From: an uncultured Muribaculaceae bacterium
GTDB taxonomy: Bacteria; Bacteroidota; Bacteroidia; Bacteroidales; Muribaculaceae
DNA length: 64,000 nucleotides
Direction of reading: 5' to 3'
Assembly (NCBI GenBank): GCA_910587475.1
Contig: CAJUMR010000002.1
Span: 48,476-112,475, forward strand
A program made the position numbers and the translations under genes. The stretch's first letter is position 1. The number at the start of each line of letters is the position of its first letter. Positions 54,019-63,363 of this stretch are shown one piece after another. Under the pieces are notes generated by a model that worked only from the letters and a program-made list of their open reading frames with translations, searched no databases and was not told where the DNA came from.

Positions 54019-54041
54019 CGAAAAACTTAAATCGACAATCA

Positions 54042-56657
54042 ATGAACAAAAAATTCTCATTTCTTGCACTAAATCACGGAGGGCTGCTCGTGGCACTCCT
54101 TACAGTTTTGAGTACTGGTTTGTGGGCAAATGCTCAAAGTAATCCGGTAGCAAATCCCGATGCAATGGTCATTTCTGGAAATGCTCGTTTTACAGTCCTG
54201 ACGCCTGAAATGGTGCGTATCGAGTACAGCGATAAGGCTCAGTTTGAAGATAGAGCCACATTTGCTATCATAAATCGTAATCTTGATATTCCGACATTCG
54301 AGAAGTCGGAGGATAGCGAATTTCTCTATATCAATACCGATAAGCTCTCGCTGAAGTACAGAAAGGGTTCAGATCCCGTAACACTCCCGGCATCTGCACG
54401 AAATCTGTCTATCACGATTAATAACAATGGCCGCGAGGTGCTTTGGTATCCGGGCAAACCGGATCCGCTGAATCTTAAAGGTACGTGCCGCACTCTTGAC
54501 GGCAGTAACGGCGACAACAAACGCTCCGAACTTGAAAATGGTCTGATTTCACGTTCAGGATGGTCTGTGATTGAAGACTCGTGGACTACGGCCCGCCCTG
54601 ATGGTAGCCGCTCGTTTGCGCTCCAGTTTAATGAAGAAATCGGATTTGATTGGTGGGCGGAACGCGACGATCCTCATGCGCTTGACATCTATTTCCTCGG
54701 CTATGGAAACAACTATAAGAAGGCTCTTGCAGATTTTACCAAAATAGCCGGTAAAATTCCTATGCCTCCGGCTTTTGTGTTCGGCTATTGGTATAGCAAA
54801 TACGCCTCATATACATCCGATGATTATCGCAATATCATGTCGGATCTGGATAAAAACGACATACCGTGTGATGTGATGATTTTGGATATGGATTGGCACT
54901 GGAATGGCGATCCAAGCGACTCAAACGGACGCGGGGGTTGGACCGGTTGGAGTTGGAACACAAAACTTATTCCTGACCCCAAAGGCTTGTTGAGTGACAT
55001 TCATTCGAAAAACTTCAAAATCGGTTTGAATCTTCACCCTGCAGATGGTATCACTAAATCCGAGTCACCGGAATATTTCGCACAAATGAATGCTTCTCTC
55101 AATGGGAAATATGGCGATAGCAACAATATTCCCTGGATGCTTGACAATACAGATTTCACCAAAGCCTTCACAAGCACTATTCTCCGGGATCATGAAAGCG
55201 AAGGTGTCGACTTCTGGTGGCTCGACTGGCAGCAACACCTTACAAGTCCCTACACAAATGGCCTTGGACAAACTTATTGGTGCAATCATGTGTTTTTCAA
55301 TGATATGGCGAAAAATCGTCCTGATGTCCGTCCTCTCATATTCCATCGTTGGGGAGGTCTTGGCAGCCATCGTTATCAAATCGGTTTTTCCGGCGACGCC
55401 CTGATTAATTTTCCTACACTTGCGTTCCAACCTTATTTTACCGCAACCGCATCTAATGTAGGCTATGGCTATTGGGGCCATGATCTCGGCGGTCATGCCT
55501 GGACAGATGAGATGAATGCAAATAATCCGGATCTCGTATTACGATGGCTTCAGTTCGGTGTGTTCACCCCAATTTTCCGCACTCATGCTACGAAAGACAG
55601 CCGCATAGAACGACAGATATGGAAATTTTCCAACTTCCCTACGATGCTCGAAGCAGTAAAACTGCGGTATGCGTTATTCCCATACATCTACACTATGGCA
55701 CGAGAAGCATACGACACAGGCATCTCTATCTGTCGCCCGCTTTATTATAATTATCCTGAGATTGAAGAAGCCTATGCTTATGAGGGGGAATATATGTTCG
55801 GTAACGATATCCTCGTAGCACCTATTGCAGAAGCTTCGTCAAACGGTCAGAGCACTAAAGAAATATGGTTTCCTGAAGGAAATTGGTGGAGTGCATCGAC
55901 CAATGAATTCATAGAAGGCCCTTGTGTGAAAATCATGTCTTTTACGCAGGAACAAATTCCTTACTTTTTCAAACAAGGAGCAATGATACCATTTAACCCC
56001 GAATCAGTGAAAAATGTGACATTGCGTCCGGATAGGCTGATTATCAATGTTGTGGCCGGATCTAATGGCGAAAGCTCCGTTTATGAAGACAACGGCGATG
56101 ATTCGGATTATGCGGCCAATTATGCTACAACAAAACTGACGAGCAGCTCAAACGCAAATATGGATGAATTTGTAATAGCTCCACGTGAGGTCGTCGGGAA
56201 TGTTTACGGACTGAAAGATGCACGCTCTTATACATTCAGGATTTATAATTGCGATAGTCCAGAAAGTGTTATCGTGGCAGATGCGACTGTCAGTCCGGAA
56301 GAGTATGAATACAATTCAAAGACAAGAACATTGGTCGTAAACGTTTCTCCGACTGATTGTAGATCAGAGGTAAGGATAATTGTAAATCATCCAACATCAG
56401 GCATTGCTGATGTGAAGGCTGACGAAAACGGCTATTTCAAGTACAACAGCGATACAGATTGCCTGGAGGTTTATTTTGGGAAGCAAATGGATTTGGTTGA
56501 CATGTCGCTGTGCAGTCTTACCGGACAGATGTATGCCAAGTACAGATACTCAAATGTCAATGCCATTTGCGAAAATATTTCAACGCTTCCATCGCAATTC
56601 TACCTTTGTCGTATTGTTGCCGATAATTCAGTGATGTCCAATAAATTTAAGAAATAA
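54042..56657 (+). CDS. GH31 alpha-glycosidase with T9SS sorting domain
   Basis: An 871 aa exported enzyme that cleaves alpha-linked glucose or a related sugar. After a signal peptide (to about residue 31) come the N-terminal beta domain (about 35-225), the TIM barrel (about 230-600) and two C-terminal beta domains. Catalytic nucleophile is Asp395 in FWWLDWQQ and the acid/base is Asp452 in IGFSGD; FWWLDWQ differs from the usual WxDMNE of alpha-glucosidases, so specificity may be unusual. The last 80 residues (YFKYNSDTDCLEVYFG, CSLTGQMYAKY, FYLCRIVADNSVMSNKFKK) are a type A T9SS sorting domain, so it should be surface-attached or released. A SusE/F-like gene follows at once. Confidence 0.9.
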   Translation: MNKKFSFLALNHGGLLVALLTVLSTGLWANAQSNPVANPDAMVISGNARFTVLTPEMVRIEYSDKAQFEDRATFAIINRNLDIPTFEKSEDSEFLYINTDKLSLKYRKGSDPVTLPASARNLSITINNNGREVLWYPGKPDPLNLKGTCRTLDGSNGDNKRSELENGLISRSGWSVIEDSWTTARPDGSRSFALQFNEEIGFDWWAERDDPHALDIYFLGYGNNYKKALADFTKIAGKIPMPPAFVFGYWYSKYASYTSDDYRNIMSDLDKNDIPCDVMILDMDWHWNGDPSDSNGRGGWTGWSWNTKLIPDPKGLLSDIHSKNFKIGLNLHPADGITKSESPEYFAQMNASLNGKYGDSNNIPWMLDNTDFTKAFTSTILRDHESEGVDFWWLDWQQHLTSPYTNGLGQTYWCNHVFFNDMAKNRPDVRPLIFHRWGGLGSHRYQIGFSGDALINFPTLAFQPYFTATASNVGYGYWGHDLGGHAWTDEMNANNPDLVLRWLQFGVFTPIFRTHATKDSRIERQIWKFSNFPTMLEAVKLRYALFPYIYTMAREAYDTGISICRPLYYNYPEIEEAYAYEGEYMFGNDILVAPIAEASSNGQSTKEIWFPEGNWWSASTNEFIEGPCVKIMSFTQEQIPYFFKQGAMIPFNPESVKNVTLRPDRLIINVVAGSNGESSVYEDNGDDSDYAANYATTKLTSSSNANMDEFVIAPREVVGNVYGLKDARSYTFRIYNCDSPESVIVADATVSPEEYEYNSKTRTLVVNVSPTDCRSEVRIIVNHPTSGIADVKADENGYFKYNSDTDCLEVYFGKQMDLVDMSLCSLTGQMYAKYRYSNVNAICENISTLPSQFYLCRIVADNSVMSNKFKK

Positions 56658-56669
56658 GTGCCGCCAGCT

Positions 56670-58031
56670 ATGAAAAGAGTATTATTAACATTGGTCGTCA
56701 TGATGACTATGTCGCTTGTCAAATCTCAGGATTTGAGCAACTCGATTGAATATAGCCAGCTTTTTATCGTGGGGCCGGCCACAACGGTGGGCTGGAGCGA
56801 CGCTAACGCTCTTGAAATGGACAAGGTCAATGACGGTGTGTTCAAATGGCAGGGCAAACTTAAAGGCAACGAGGAATTCAAGTTTCTGAATACCCGCAGT
56901 TGGTATAAGAACGTGCTTTCTGCCGTCCCTGACGTAATAGTGGACCTGTCAAAGACATATAACCTTGACTTTTACGCGGCATGGGATCTGAATGGAAAGG
57001 ACTGGAAGTTCAAAATGCCCAGGACCGGTAATTACTGTATCATCGTGGATTTGAGGAACATGAAAATGTCTGTTTTGGAAAAGATTGAAGAACCTCAATG
57101 TCCGTCTAAACTGTATGTGACCGGTTCTGCCGTAGATAATCAAATAATAGAGTTGCCTGATAAGTATGGGGTCGAGTTCAAGAAATCCATCACTTGCACC
57201 CCTGGAAATATACTTCTCATCAACACTCCCTCTATCACTGAAAACACAGTGTTTTACGGGCCAATGTATGAAGACGTGGATTTGACCTTTGGAAAGGGGT
57301 TTGATTCCGGACTGGTTGTTGTGTCTAAGGAAGCACGATGATGGAGTGTTGGCGCTAAAGGCGATTATACACTTTACATTGATGAAAATAGATTTGTATA
57401 TCAAGGACGCAAATTTGTCCCGAGGAAAGTGCTATATATCGTTGGTGGATGTTGTGAACTAAATTGGAACTATTGGGATGAAAGCAACAAACGATTTATA
57501 CCTAATCCAGATAATCCCGAAGAGTTGATATGGGAAGGGCCTCTGCGTATTGGATCGCAAGAAGAACCGAACCGGTTCAAAATTCTTACGGCAGAGAGTT
57601 GGACAGAGGAAACATTTCACCCGTATATCTCAGATGCACTGGCCGAAGGTATTAGCGAAGCCCGCATATCGGGAGGTGACGACCTGAAATGGACGATAGA
57701 GAAGGATGGAGTTTATCGTTTGACATTGAACACCAAAAATGAAACTTTGAAGTCTGAATATTTTGGCGTTGACAGCAATGAAGAACTTGTCCTGGATACA
57801 AGTACAGCATCAATCTCCGATACAGATGCAGTCTTAAGCAGCATATATGTATCAAATAGAACGATAAATGTTGACGGAGAAGTTGCGACTGATGTAATAG
57901 TCAGCACTGTGACGGGACAAACAGTAATCTGTAAAAGCAACCATATTTCCGGTCCTGTTGCTGGAAACCTCCCTTGCGGAATATATCTTGTTTCGATTAA
58001 CGGCAAAACAGCTAAAGTCTTAGTCCGCTAA
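56670..58031 (+). pseudogene. SusE/SusF-like T9SS surface protein, interrupted by an in-frame TGA
   Basis: Two frames in the same phase read as one protein of about 452 residues, split by a single TGA at 57339-57341. Before it, 223 residues hold a signal peptide and SusE/F-type starch-binding modules (QLFIVGPATTVGWSDANALEM, GNEEFKFLNTRSWYKNVL). After it the frame continues with WSVGAKGDYTLYIDENR, VLYIVGGCCELNWNYW and a T9SS sorting domain at the end (STVTGQTVICK, LPCGIYLVSINGKTAKVLVR). There is no frameshift. The local sequence CGATGATGG could come from a 3-base ATG duplication that inserted TGA before TGG. It could be a true null mutation, a read-through site or an assembly error. Start ATG at 56670; an upstream GTG at 56658 is less likely. 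Confidence 0.82.
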
Positions 58032-58055
58032 ACATTGGTTTTATATTTATAGTGT

Positions 58056-58085
58056 CAGGCACCAGGTAAAATTACCCGGTGCCTG
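58056..58085. terminator. Terminator between the SusE/F-like gene and ackA
   Basis: A 14-bp stem CAGGCACCAGGTAA/TTACCCGGTGCCTG with one mismatch and a 2-base turn, between convergent genes. Confidence 0.85.
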
Positions 58086-58117
58086 ATTTGTTCTGTGTCG
58101 CGGGGGATAACCCGTGA

Positions 58118-59320
58118 TTATTTCAAGTTTGATACTATTTCCTGTGTATCACGGGCAATCATCAGTTCTTCGTCAGTCGGAACAACGACGACTTTGACTT
58201 TTGAGGCAGGAGTGGAAATGATTGTTTCTGTGCCTCTTGTCTGGTTGTTGACTTCTTTGTCGATCTCAACGCCCATGAATGCCAAGGGTGCGCAGATGTT
58301 CTCGCGTACGTCGATCTGGTTTTCACCGACGCCACCTGTGAACACGATGATGTCGACACCGCCCATTTCTGCGGCATAAGCTCCGACGTATTTGGTGATG
58401 CGCTGTTCGTACATGTCGAGGGCGAGTGCAGCTCTTTCGTCTGTGGCTTTGGCGGCTTCAATTTCGCGCATGTCGCTCGACACTCCGCTGACGCCGGCGA
58501 GACCGCTCTCCTTGTTGATTACAGCCTGAAGTTGCTCGGGAGTCATGTTATGTTTGGTCATGATGTAGGTGAGTGCTCCGGGATCTACGTCGCCTGAGCG
58601 GGTGCCCATCATCAGGCCTTCTGTCGGGGTGAGGCCCATCGAAGTGTCGACGCTCTTGCCGTTGAGAACAGCAGTGATCGAACCGCCGTTGCCGATATGG
58701 CAAGTTATGATCTTCTGAGTCTTGATGTCGACTCCGAGGATTTCACAGACTCTCTGCGACACGTAGCGGTGGCTTGTGCCGTGGAAGCCGTAGCGGCGCA
58801 CTCCGTCTTCTTTGTAGAAGCGGTAGGGCAGGGCATACATGAATGATTTTGCGGGCATTGTCTGGTGGAAGGCTGTGTCGAACACTCCGACCTGTGGTTT
58901 GTCGGGCATGAGTGATGTGATGGCTTCGATGCCGATCATGTTTGCCGGGTTGTGGAGAGGTGCGATGTCATAGCATTCGCGTATTTTCTGTTTTACGGCT
59001 TCGTCGATCAGGACACTGCCGCTGAATTTCTCTCCGCCATGAACGACGCGGTGACCGACAGCGTCGATCTCGTCGTAAGATTTTATGCAGCCTTCGACAT
59101 TGTCGGTGAGCAGGCGCAGTATGGCTTCTATCGCCCCTTTGTGATCGGTGTTACCGAGTTGGAGTATGGCTTTCGAACCATCGGCGCGTTTGTATTTAAG
59201 GAAGCCGTCGTTAAGACCGATTTTCTCGACTCCACCTTCGGCCATGGTCGATTCTGTGGTTGTGTCGATGAGTTTGTATTTTACAGAGCTACTGCCTGAG
59301 TTAAGAACGAGAATTTTCAT
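58118..59320 (-). CDS. ackA: Acetate kinase
   Basis: Converts acetyl phosphate and ADP to acetate and ATP, the energy-yielding last step of acetate fermentation. The 400 aa protein has the ASKHA signatures MKILVLNSGSSSVKYKLI, AVGHRVVHGGEKFSGS, GFHGTSHRYVSQR, ITCHIGNGGSITAVLNGKSVDTSMG and IIVFTGGVGENQIDVRE. The frame is open to 59407, but the ATG at 59320 starts the conserved N-terminus and overlaps the pta stop as ATGA. Confidence 0.98.
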   Translation of the reverse strand: MKILVLNSGSSSVKYKLIDTTTESTMAEGGVEKIGLNDGFLKYKRADGSKAILQLGNTDHKGAIEAILRLLTDNVEGCIKSYDEIDAVGHRVVHGGEKFSGSVLIDEAVKQKIRECYDIAPLHNPANMIGIEAITSLMPDKPQVGVFDTAFHQTMPAKSFMYALPYRFYKEDGVRRYGFHGTSHRYVSQRVCEILGVDIKTQKIITCHIGNGGSITAVLNGKSVDTSMGLTPTEGLMMGTRSGDVDPGALTYIMTKHNMTPEQLQAVINKESGLAGVSGVSSDMREIEAAKATDERAALALDMYEQRITKYVGAYAAEMGGVDIIVFTGGVGENQIDVRENICAPLAFMGVEIDKEVNNQTRGTETIISTPASKVKVVVVPTDEELMIARDTQEIVSNLK

Positions 59321-60348
59321 ATCGAGATCGTTATTTTTTGTTTTTTCAGACCGATAGCCTGATTGCATGTGATTATGATCGTCTTGTAAATATCTTCGGG
59401 GAAGCATCCGCGCGACAGGTCGTTGACCGGAGCGGCAAGACCTTGAAGCACAGGTCCGACAGCCTGCACTCCAGCCAGTCGCTGAACGAGTTTGTAGGCG
59501 ATGTTGCCGACTTCGAGCGAGGGGAATACAAGAACGTTGGCACGTCCGCTGATCGAGCTGTTGGGGGCTTTTGTGTTAGCGACCGAGGGCACGAGTGCGG
59601 CATCGGCCTGTAACTCCCCGTCGATGATGAGCGACGGTTCCATTTCTCTTGCTATGCGGGCGGCTTCGATGACTTTGTCGACGCGTTCGTGCTTGGCCGA
59701 GCCTTTTGTCGAGAACGACAGCAGGGCTACGCGCGGCTCGATGCCTGCGATGTCGCGGGCGGTCTGAGCTGCAGATACTGCAATCTGTGCGAGTTCTTCG
59801 GCCGTCGGGTCGGGTACAACTGCGCAATCGGCAAATACGAGTATGCCGTCTGTTCCGTAGGGAAGTCCTTCGGGAAGCAGCATAACGAAAGCACCCGACA
59901 CGACGTTGATGCCCGGCTGGGTCTTGATCACCTGAAAGGCTGCACGCAGCACGTTGCCGGTGGTGTTCATCGCTCCGGCCACCTGACCGTCGGCATCTCC
60001 GGCTTTTACCATGAGGCAGCCGAGATAGAGGGGGTTGGCAGTGGTCAGACGGGCTTCTTCTTCGGTGATGCCTTTTTTCTTGCGGAGTTCGAAGAACAGC
60101 GGTGCATAACGGTCGATAACCGTTTCATCTGCCGGATTTACGATTACGGCCTTTGATATGTTAGACAGGTTCAATTCCGCCGCCATACGCTTGATTTCAA
60201 CCGGATCACCAATCAGATAAATCTCGGCAAGGCCGTCAGCTATAATGCGGTCGGCGGCCGTAAGTGTACGCGGTTCGTTGCCCTCGGGAAGCACAATGCG
60301 CTGCTTGTGCTGACGGGCATTTTCGGTTAACTTTTCAAAAAGTTGCAT
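59317..60348 (-). CDS. pta: Phosphate acetyltransferase
   Basis: Converts acetyl-CoA and phosphate to acetyl phosphate, feeding ackA. It is the short single-domain form (343 aa) without the N-terminal regulatory domain of the E. coli enzyme. Motifs: RIVLPEGNEPRTLTAADRI, LVKAGDADGQVAGAMNTTGNVLRAAFQ, YGTDGILVFADCAVVPDPTAEELAQIA, ALLSFSTKGSAKHERVDKV and LVFPSLEVGNIAYKLVQRL. The ATG at 60348 fits the family N-terminus; a -7 box at 60393-60400 lies in the longer open frame. Confidence 0.97.
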   Translation of the reverse strand: MQLFEKLTENARQHKQRIVLPEGNEPRTLTAADRIIADGLAEIYLIGDPVEIKRMAAELNLSNISKAVIVNPADETVIDRYAPLFFELRKKKGITEEEARLTTANPLYLGCLMVKAGDADGQVAGAMNTTGNVLRAAFQVIKTQPGINVVSGAFVMLLPEGLPYGTDGILVFADCAVVPDPTAEELAQIAVSAAQTARDIAGIEPRVALLSFSTKGSAKHERVDKVIEAARIAREMEPSLIIDGELQADAALVPSVANTKAPNSSISGRANVLVFPSLEVGNIAYKLVQRLAGVQAVGPVLQGLAAPVNDLSRGCFPEDIYKTIIITCNQAIGLKKQKITISI

Positions 60349-60392
60349 TGGAAGTGCTGTTATTGTTAGTTTGTGTTTACTTTTTTCATTCG

Positions 60393-60400
60393 CAAAAGTA
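60393..60400 (-). promoter_or_regulatory. -7 box of pta-ackA
   Basis: TACTTTTG on the minus strand, 45 bases before the pta ATG. The -33 region is weak. Confidence 0.6.
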
Positions 60401-60566
60401 CTAAATATTTCGGCGTCATTGAACACGTTATTTCAAAAAACTTTATGTTGATGCCGATCAAGTCAGAACTCTATCGCCGATGAGATTGTTTACTCTACAA
60501 AGTGTCCTCCGGAGTGAGGGCGCTGTCAGAAACATTCAACTATAACATCAGTAAATTCATTTCATC

Positions 60567-60734
60567 ATGTCGAACAAGCAGAAAAAACAGACCAGCCTTT
60601 GGGTTGCGATAGGTGCGATCTTCCTCATCATACTTCTTATAATATGGCTTACGGTAGCAGATTTAGCGGGTGACACCGATGTAGCTGCTTTTGTCGCACC
60701 GGTTTTTAACACGGTAGGTAATTTAAGGATATAA
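60567..60734 (+). CDS. Small single-TM hypothetical protein
   Basis: A 55 aa frame (ATG at 60567, TAA at 60732-60734) with a basic N-terminus (SNKQKKQTSLW) and one TM helix (VAIGAIFLIILLIIWLTVA). It ends 5 bases before the GlsB/YeaQ-type membrane protein gene and likely shares its transcript. No family is recognised. Confidence 0.6.
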   Translation: MSNKQKKQTSLWVAIGAIFLIILLIIWLTVADLAGDTDVAAFVAPVFNTVGNLRI

Positions 60735-60739
60735 ATGCC

Positions 60740-61024
60740 ATGGGATCTCTATGCACAAGCGGATGGGCATGGGCTTCGTGGATCATCATCGGAGTGATTG
60801 CCGGGCTCATGTCATCGTATTTTCTTCCCGGCAAGCGCATCGCGGTCGTCGATGTGATCGTCGGACTGCTCGGCGCCATTATCGGCGGGTGGGGGTCGGC
60901 GCTTGCAATCGGCGATCATACACCGCAGTCGTTTGCAATCGCAGCGTTAGTGGCATTGTTTGTCAGCGGAGCAGTTCTATGGATCTATAACACGATTTTA
61001 GCGAAGTTGCTCGGACGCAAATAA
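60740..61024 (+). CDS. GlsB/YeaQ/YmgE-family stress membrane protein
   Basis: A 94 aa inner-membrane protein with three TM helices and the glycine-rich pattern of the transglycosylase-associated family: IIIGVIAGLMSSYFLPG, VDVIVGLLGAIIGGWGSALAIG and FVSGAVLWIYNTILAKLLGRK. Members respond to general stress; exact activity is not known. The upstream 55 aa membrane peptide is probably cotranscribed. Confidence 0.85.
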   Translation: MGSLCTSGWAWASWIIIGVIAGLMSSYFLPGKRIAVVDVIVGLLGAIIGGWGSALAIGDHTPQSFAIAALVALFVSGAVLWIYNTILAKLLGRK

Positions 61025-61051
61025 AATAACGATCATAGTTGTAACAAATAA

Positions 61052-61102
61052 GATTGTCCGCTGCCGTACCCTGATAACCATGGGGCACTGCAGCGGACAA
61101 TC
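61052..61102. terminator. Bidirectional terminator before the GH18 pair
   Basis: A 13-bp perfect stem GATTGTCCGCTGC/GCAGCGGACAATC with a 25-base loop, T-rich downstream, between convergent genes. Confidence 0.88.
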
Positions 61103-61125
61103 ATTTTTATTCTTGAGTCTATGGC

Positions 61126-62142
61126 TTATCGTCCGAGAAGTTCGTGAGCCACTGTGCGAGTAAGTTCACGGTTGTCGGCATCGAGTTCCGTGCGCCAATA
61201 CATGCCGCCTTTGAACCCCCGTTCCTTGATATAGTCACATTTGATTTTCAGCGAGCGGGGATTTTCATATCCGACGACCAATGTGCCGAGGCTGTCGACA
61301 ATGTAAGGCACGCATGCGATAGAGTCCCAACGTTCTTCCATGCCTTCTCCCGGCTTGATGTCGCGATAATCGGTCCAATCCTTGAAATTCTTACCATCGC
61401 CGCGGCCATAGAATGCCAATCCGACTACGATATCCTTAGGCTCGATGCCTTGGCTGATACAAGTGTCGAGAGACTCTTCGAGCGTACATACACCCGAGAG
61501 AGGCGAACGACGCAATGAGGTGTGATGATAAGGAGCCTGCCAACCCATGTCGTAGGACATCAAGTTGAGATAGTCGAGGTGCTCTATAGCTCTCTTCATA
61601 TCGAAGCCGTTACCCCAGAAACCGACCGCTGCAGACACAACTTTAGTAGAGTCCAAAGCCTCGCGGGCGTCACGGAATAATTTGATATAATTATCCACCT
61701 CTTCATCGTTCTGAGGAAATTCCCAGTCGAAATCGACACCATCGAGACCGAATTCGGCAACTTTATTTTTGCAATCTTCCACGAAGGCTGCGCGCAACGA
61801 GTCGTTGCCGGTCATCTCAGCCCAACCTAAGCCGGCACCGGCTCCTCCCATAGAAAGTATCACCTTCAGGTCGGGGTTTTCTTGCTTGAGTTCGAGGATC
61901 TTCTGCAGGCGCGGAACGTTGTGGATGTCAACGCCGTCGTGTGTCGCGTTGGGATACCCTGCGAGATAGTTGATCGCAGTCACCTGATCTGCTTCAGGCA
62001 GCGGGCCGTCAGCTTCCCATGCATAGGCGATGCAGAGGTATTCAGGTTCTTCGGTGACGGCTTCTGTGGTTGTTTTGCTGCACGCTGCCACTACAGATGC
62101 TACGGCGGCAAATGCTGAAATATAAGCGAATATTTTTCTCAT
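61126..62142 (-). CDS. GH18 glycosidase lipoprotein (copy 1)
   Basis: A 338 aa exported lipoprotein (lipobox VAAC) with a GH18 TIM barrel. The active-site motif is LDGVDFDWEFP, with Asp137, Asp139 and the acid Glu141 in the DxDxE array. Also present are LKVILSMGGAG (strand 3), HLDYLNLMSYDMGWQAP, KDIVVGLAFYGRG and YPYIVDSLG-like segments near the C-terminus. It could cut chitin, peptidoglycan or host N-glycans (endo-beta-N-acetylglucosaminidase type). Second gene of a tandem pair, 13 bp after copy 2. Confidence 0.93.
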   Translation of the reverse strand: MRKIFAYISAFAAVASVVAACSKTTTEAVTEEPEYLCIAYAWEADGPLPEADQVTAINYLAGYPNATHDGVDIHNVPRLQKILELKQENPDLKVILSMGGAGAGLGWAEMTGNDSLRAAFVEDCKNKVAEFGLDGVDFDWEFPQNDEEVDNYIKLFRDAREALDSTKVVSAAVGFWGNGFDMKRAIEHLDYLNLMSYDMGWQAPYHHTSLRRSPLSGVCTLEESLDTCISQGIEPKDIVVGLAFYGRGDGKNFKDWTDYRDIKPGEGMEERWDSIACVPYIVDSLGTLVVGYENPRSLKIKCDYIKERGFKGGMYWRTELDADNRELTRTVAHELLGR

Positions 62143-62155
62143 ACGTTATTATCGA

Positions 62156-63196
62156 TTATTTATCCAACAGACAACGAGCGACTGTGCGGGCCATCTGCAT
62201 GCTGTCGAGATCGAGTTCGGTGCGCCAGATCATTGCTCCGCGGAATCCTTTCTCTTTCAGGTAGTCACACTTTATCTCTATCGAACGTGGATTTTCATAA
62301 CCTACGGCAAGCACACCTTCGGCATCAGCGATATAAGGAACGCAACCGATTGAATCCCACTGTTCGGTGAGTTCTCCGTAAGGTTGAGCTTCCATCGAGC
62401 TGGTCCATTCGGTGTAATTCTTACCGTCGCCACGGCCGTAGATGCCGAGACCAAGCATCATCTTGTCGAACGGCACACCATGATTGACGTAGTCTTCAAT
62501 GACTTCGTCGACCGAACGCCAGCCTGTCACCGGAGAGCGATAGAGGGTGGTATGGTGAGTTGTCGGGGTGCCGCTGAGGTCATAGGCCATGACGTTGACG
62601 TAGTCAAGGACATCGAGGAATGCTCCGACATTGTTTACGTCCATACCGGCGAGGTCGCCACCTGTAGCAAGAGTCAGAAGCTTGTCGTTGCCGATGCTGT
62701 CACGCACTTCTTTGAGCACAAGGGCGAAATTCTCATAGTCATCGGGGCGTCCGCCGTTGACGGTCGGGAATTCCCAGTCGAAATCAATGCCATCGATGCC
62801 ATATTGTTCGATCACGCGGCGGCACTGGCCAGCAAGAGAGCTTCGATTAGCAGGGTCGGCGGCCATGTCTGAAAGACCAGACTGACAAGTGCCACCGATG
62901 GTGATGAGCACTTTGAGATCGGGATTTTCTTTCTTCAGGTCAACGATGCTTTGGAAGCGAGGTTCGTTGTTGATGAAGAAGCCGGCACGTGTAGAGTCGA
63001 TATTGGCAAATGCATAGTTGATAGTGGTCAGCAACGACGGATCGGGCATGCGGTCTCCGCCGCTCCATACATATGTAACAACTTCATACGGAGATTTTGA
63101 AGGCGCTTCTTCGGCCTCCACTTTGTTAGATTTGCAAGAAACGAATCCTGCAGCCGCTGTAAAAGCTGCCAGACCAAATAATAGGATTTTTTTCAT
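62156..63196 (-). CDS. GH18 glycosidase lipoprotein (copy 2)
   Basis: A 346 aa exported lipoprotein (lipobox FVSC) paralogous to the next gene. GH18 motifs: LKVLITIGGTCQSG, IDGIDFDWEFP with Glu142 as the acid, VLDYVNVMAYDLSG and KMMLGLGIYGRGDGKNYTEW. The two copies share fold, length and the C-terminal GYENPRSxxIKCDY-xKExGF block, but differ in loops, so they may act on different parts of a glycan. First gene of the pair; promoter at 63230-63260. Confidence 0.93.
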   Translation of the reverse strand: MKKILLFGLAAFTAAAGFVSCKSNKVEAEEAPSKSPYEVVTYVWSGGDRMPDPSLLTTINYAFANIDSTRAGFFINNEPRFQSIVDLKKENPDLKVLITIGGTCQSGLSDMAADPANRSSLAGQCRRVIEQYGIDGIDFDWEFPTVNGGRPDDYENFALVLKEVRDSIGNDKLLTLATGGDLAGMDVNNVGAFLDVLDYVNVMAYDLSGTPTTHHTTLYRSPVTGWRSVDEVIEDYVNHGVPFDKMMLGLGIYGRGDGKNYTEWTSSMEAQPYGELTEQWDSIGCVPYIADAEGVLAVGYENPRSIEIKCDYLKEKGFRGAMIWRTELDLDSMQMARTVARCLLDK

Positions 63197-63229
63197 AATG
63201 TGGTTTTAAGTGTAGAGATATATTTTTTA

Positions 63230-63260
63230 CAAAATTAAGCAAAATCGCCGTTTTCCGCAA
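63230..63260 (-). promoter_or_regulatory. Promoter of the GH18 pair
   Basis: TTG (63260-63258), 20 bases, TAATTTTG (63237-63230) on the minus strand, 34 bases before the first GH18 ATG. Confidence 0.75.
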
Positions 63261-63308
63261 CATTAATTGACCAATGACGCAAAAAACGGGTCAGTGCCGA
63301 AAATGCAA

Positions 63309-63337
63309 CAAGCCCCGTCGATCAGCGACGGGGCTTG
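63309..63337 (-). terminator. Terminator of rplS
   Basis: A 12-bp perfect stem CAAGCCCCGTCG/CGACGGGGCTTG with a 5-base loop, 27 bp after the rplS stop. Confidence 0.88.
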
Positions 63338-63363
63338 CCGTATAAAAAGTCAATAAAGACTTA

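Larger units (their letters stand above)
53357..54041. other. 685-bp stretch with no supported gene
   Basis: It holds the CHAT promoter (53441-53471) at its left end and the GH31 promoter (53988-54018) at its right. Between them is a weak inverted repeat GTGCAGGG/CCCTGCAC (53650-53657 and 53685-53692, loop 27). No copy of the tRNA-Ser 3' end, no IS end and no convincing reading frame was seen. Confidence 0.6.

Noticed and set aside
50960..54041. Integrative element with att duplication at tRNA-Ser
   Set aside because: No second copy of the tRNA 3' end was found downstream and no integrase gene is present, so only the composition and location suggest transfer.
57429..58031. Separate 200-residue gene starting at a GTG
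   Set aside because: The frame is continuous with the upstream gene in the same phase apart from one TGA; the GTG has no promoter and would cut a beta strand.
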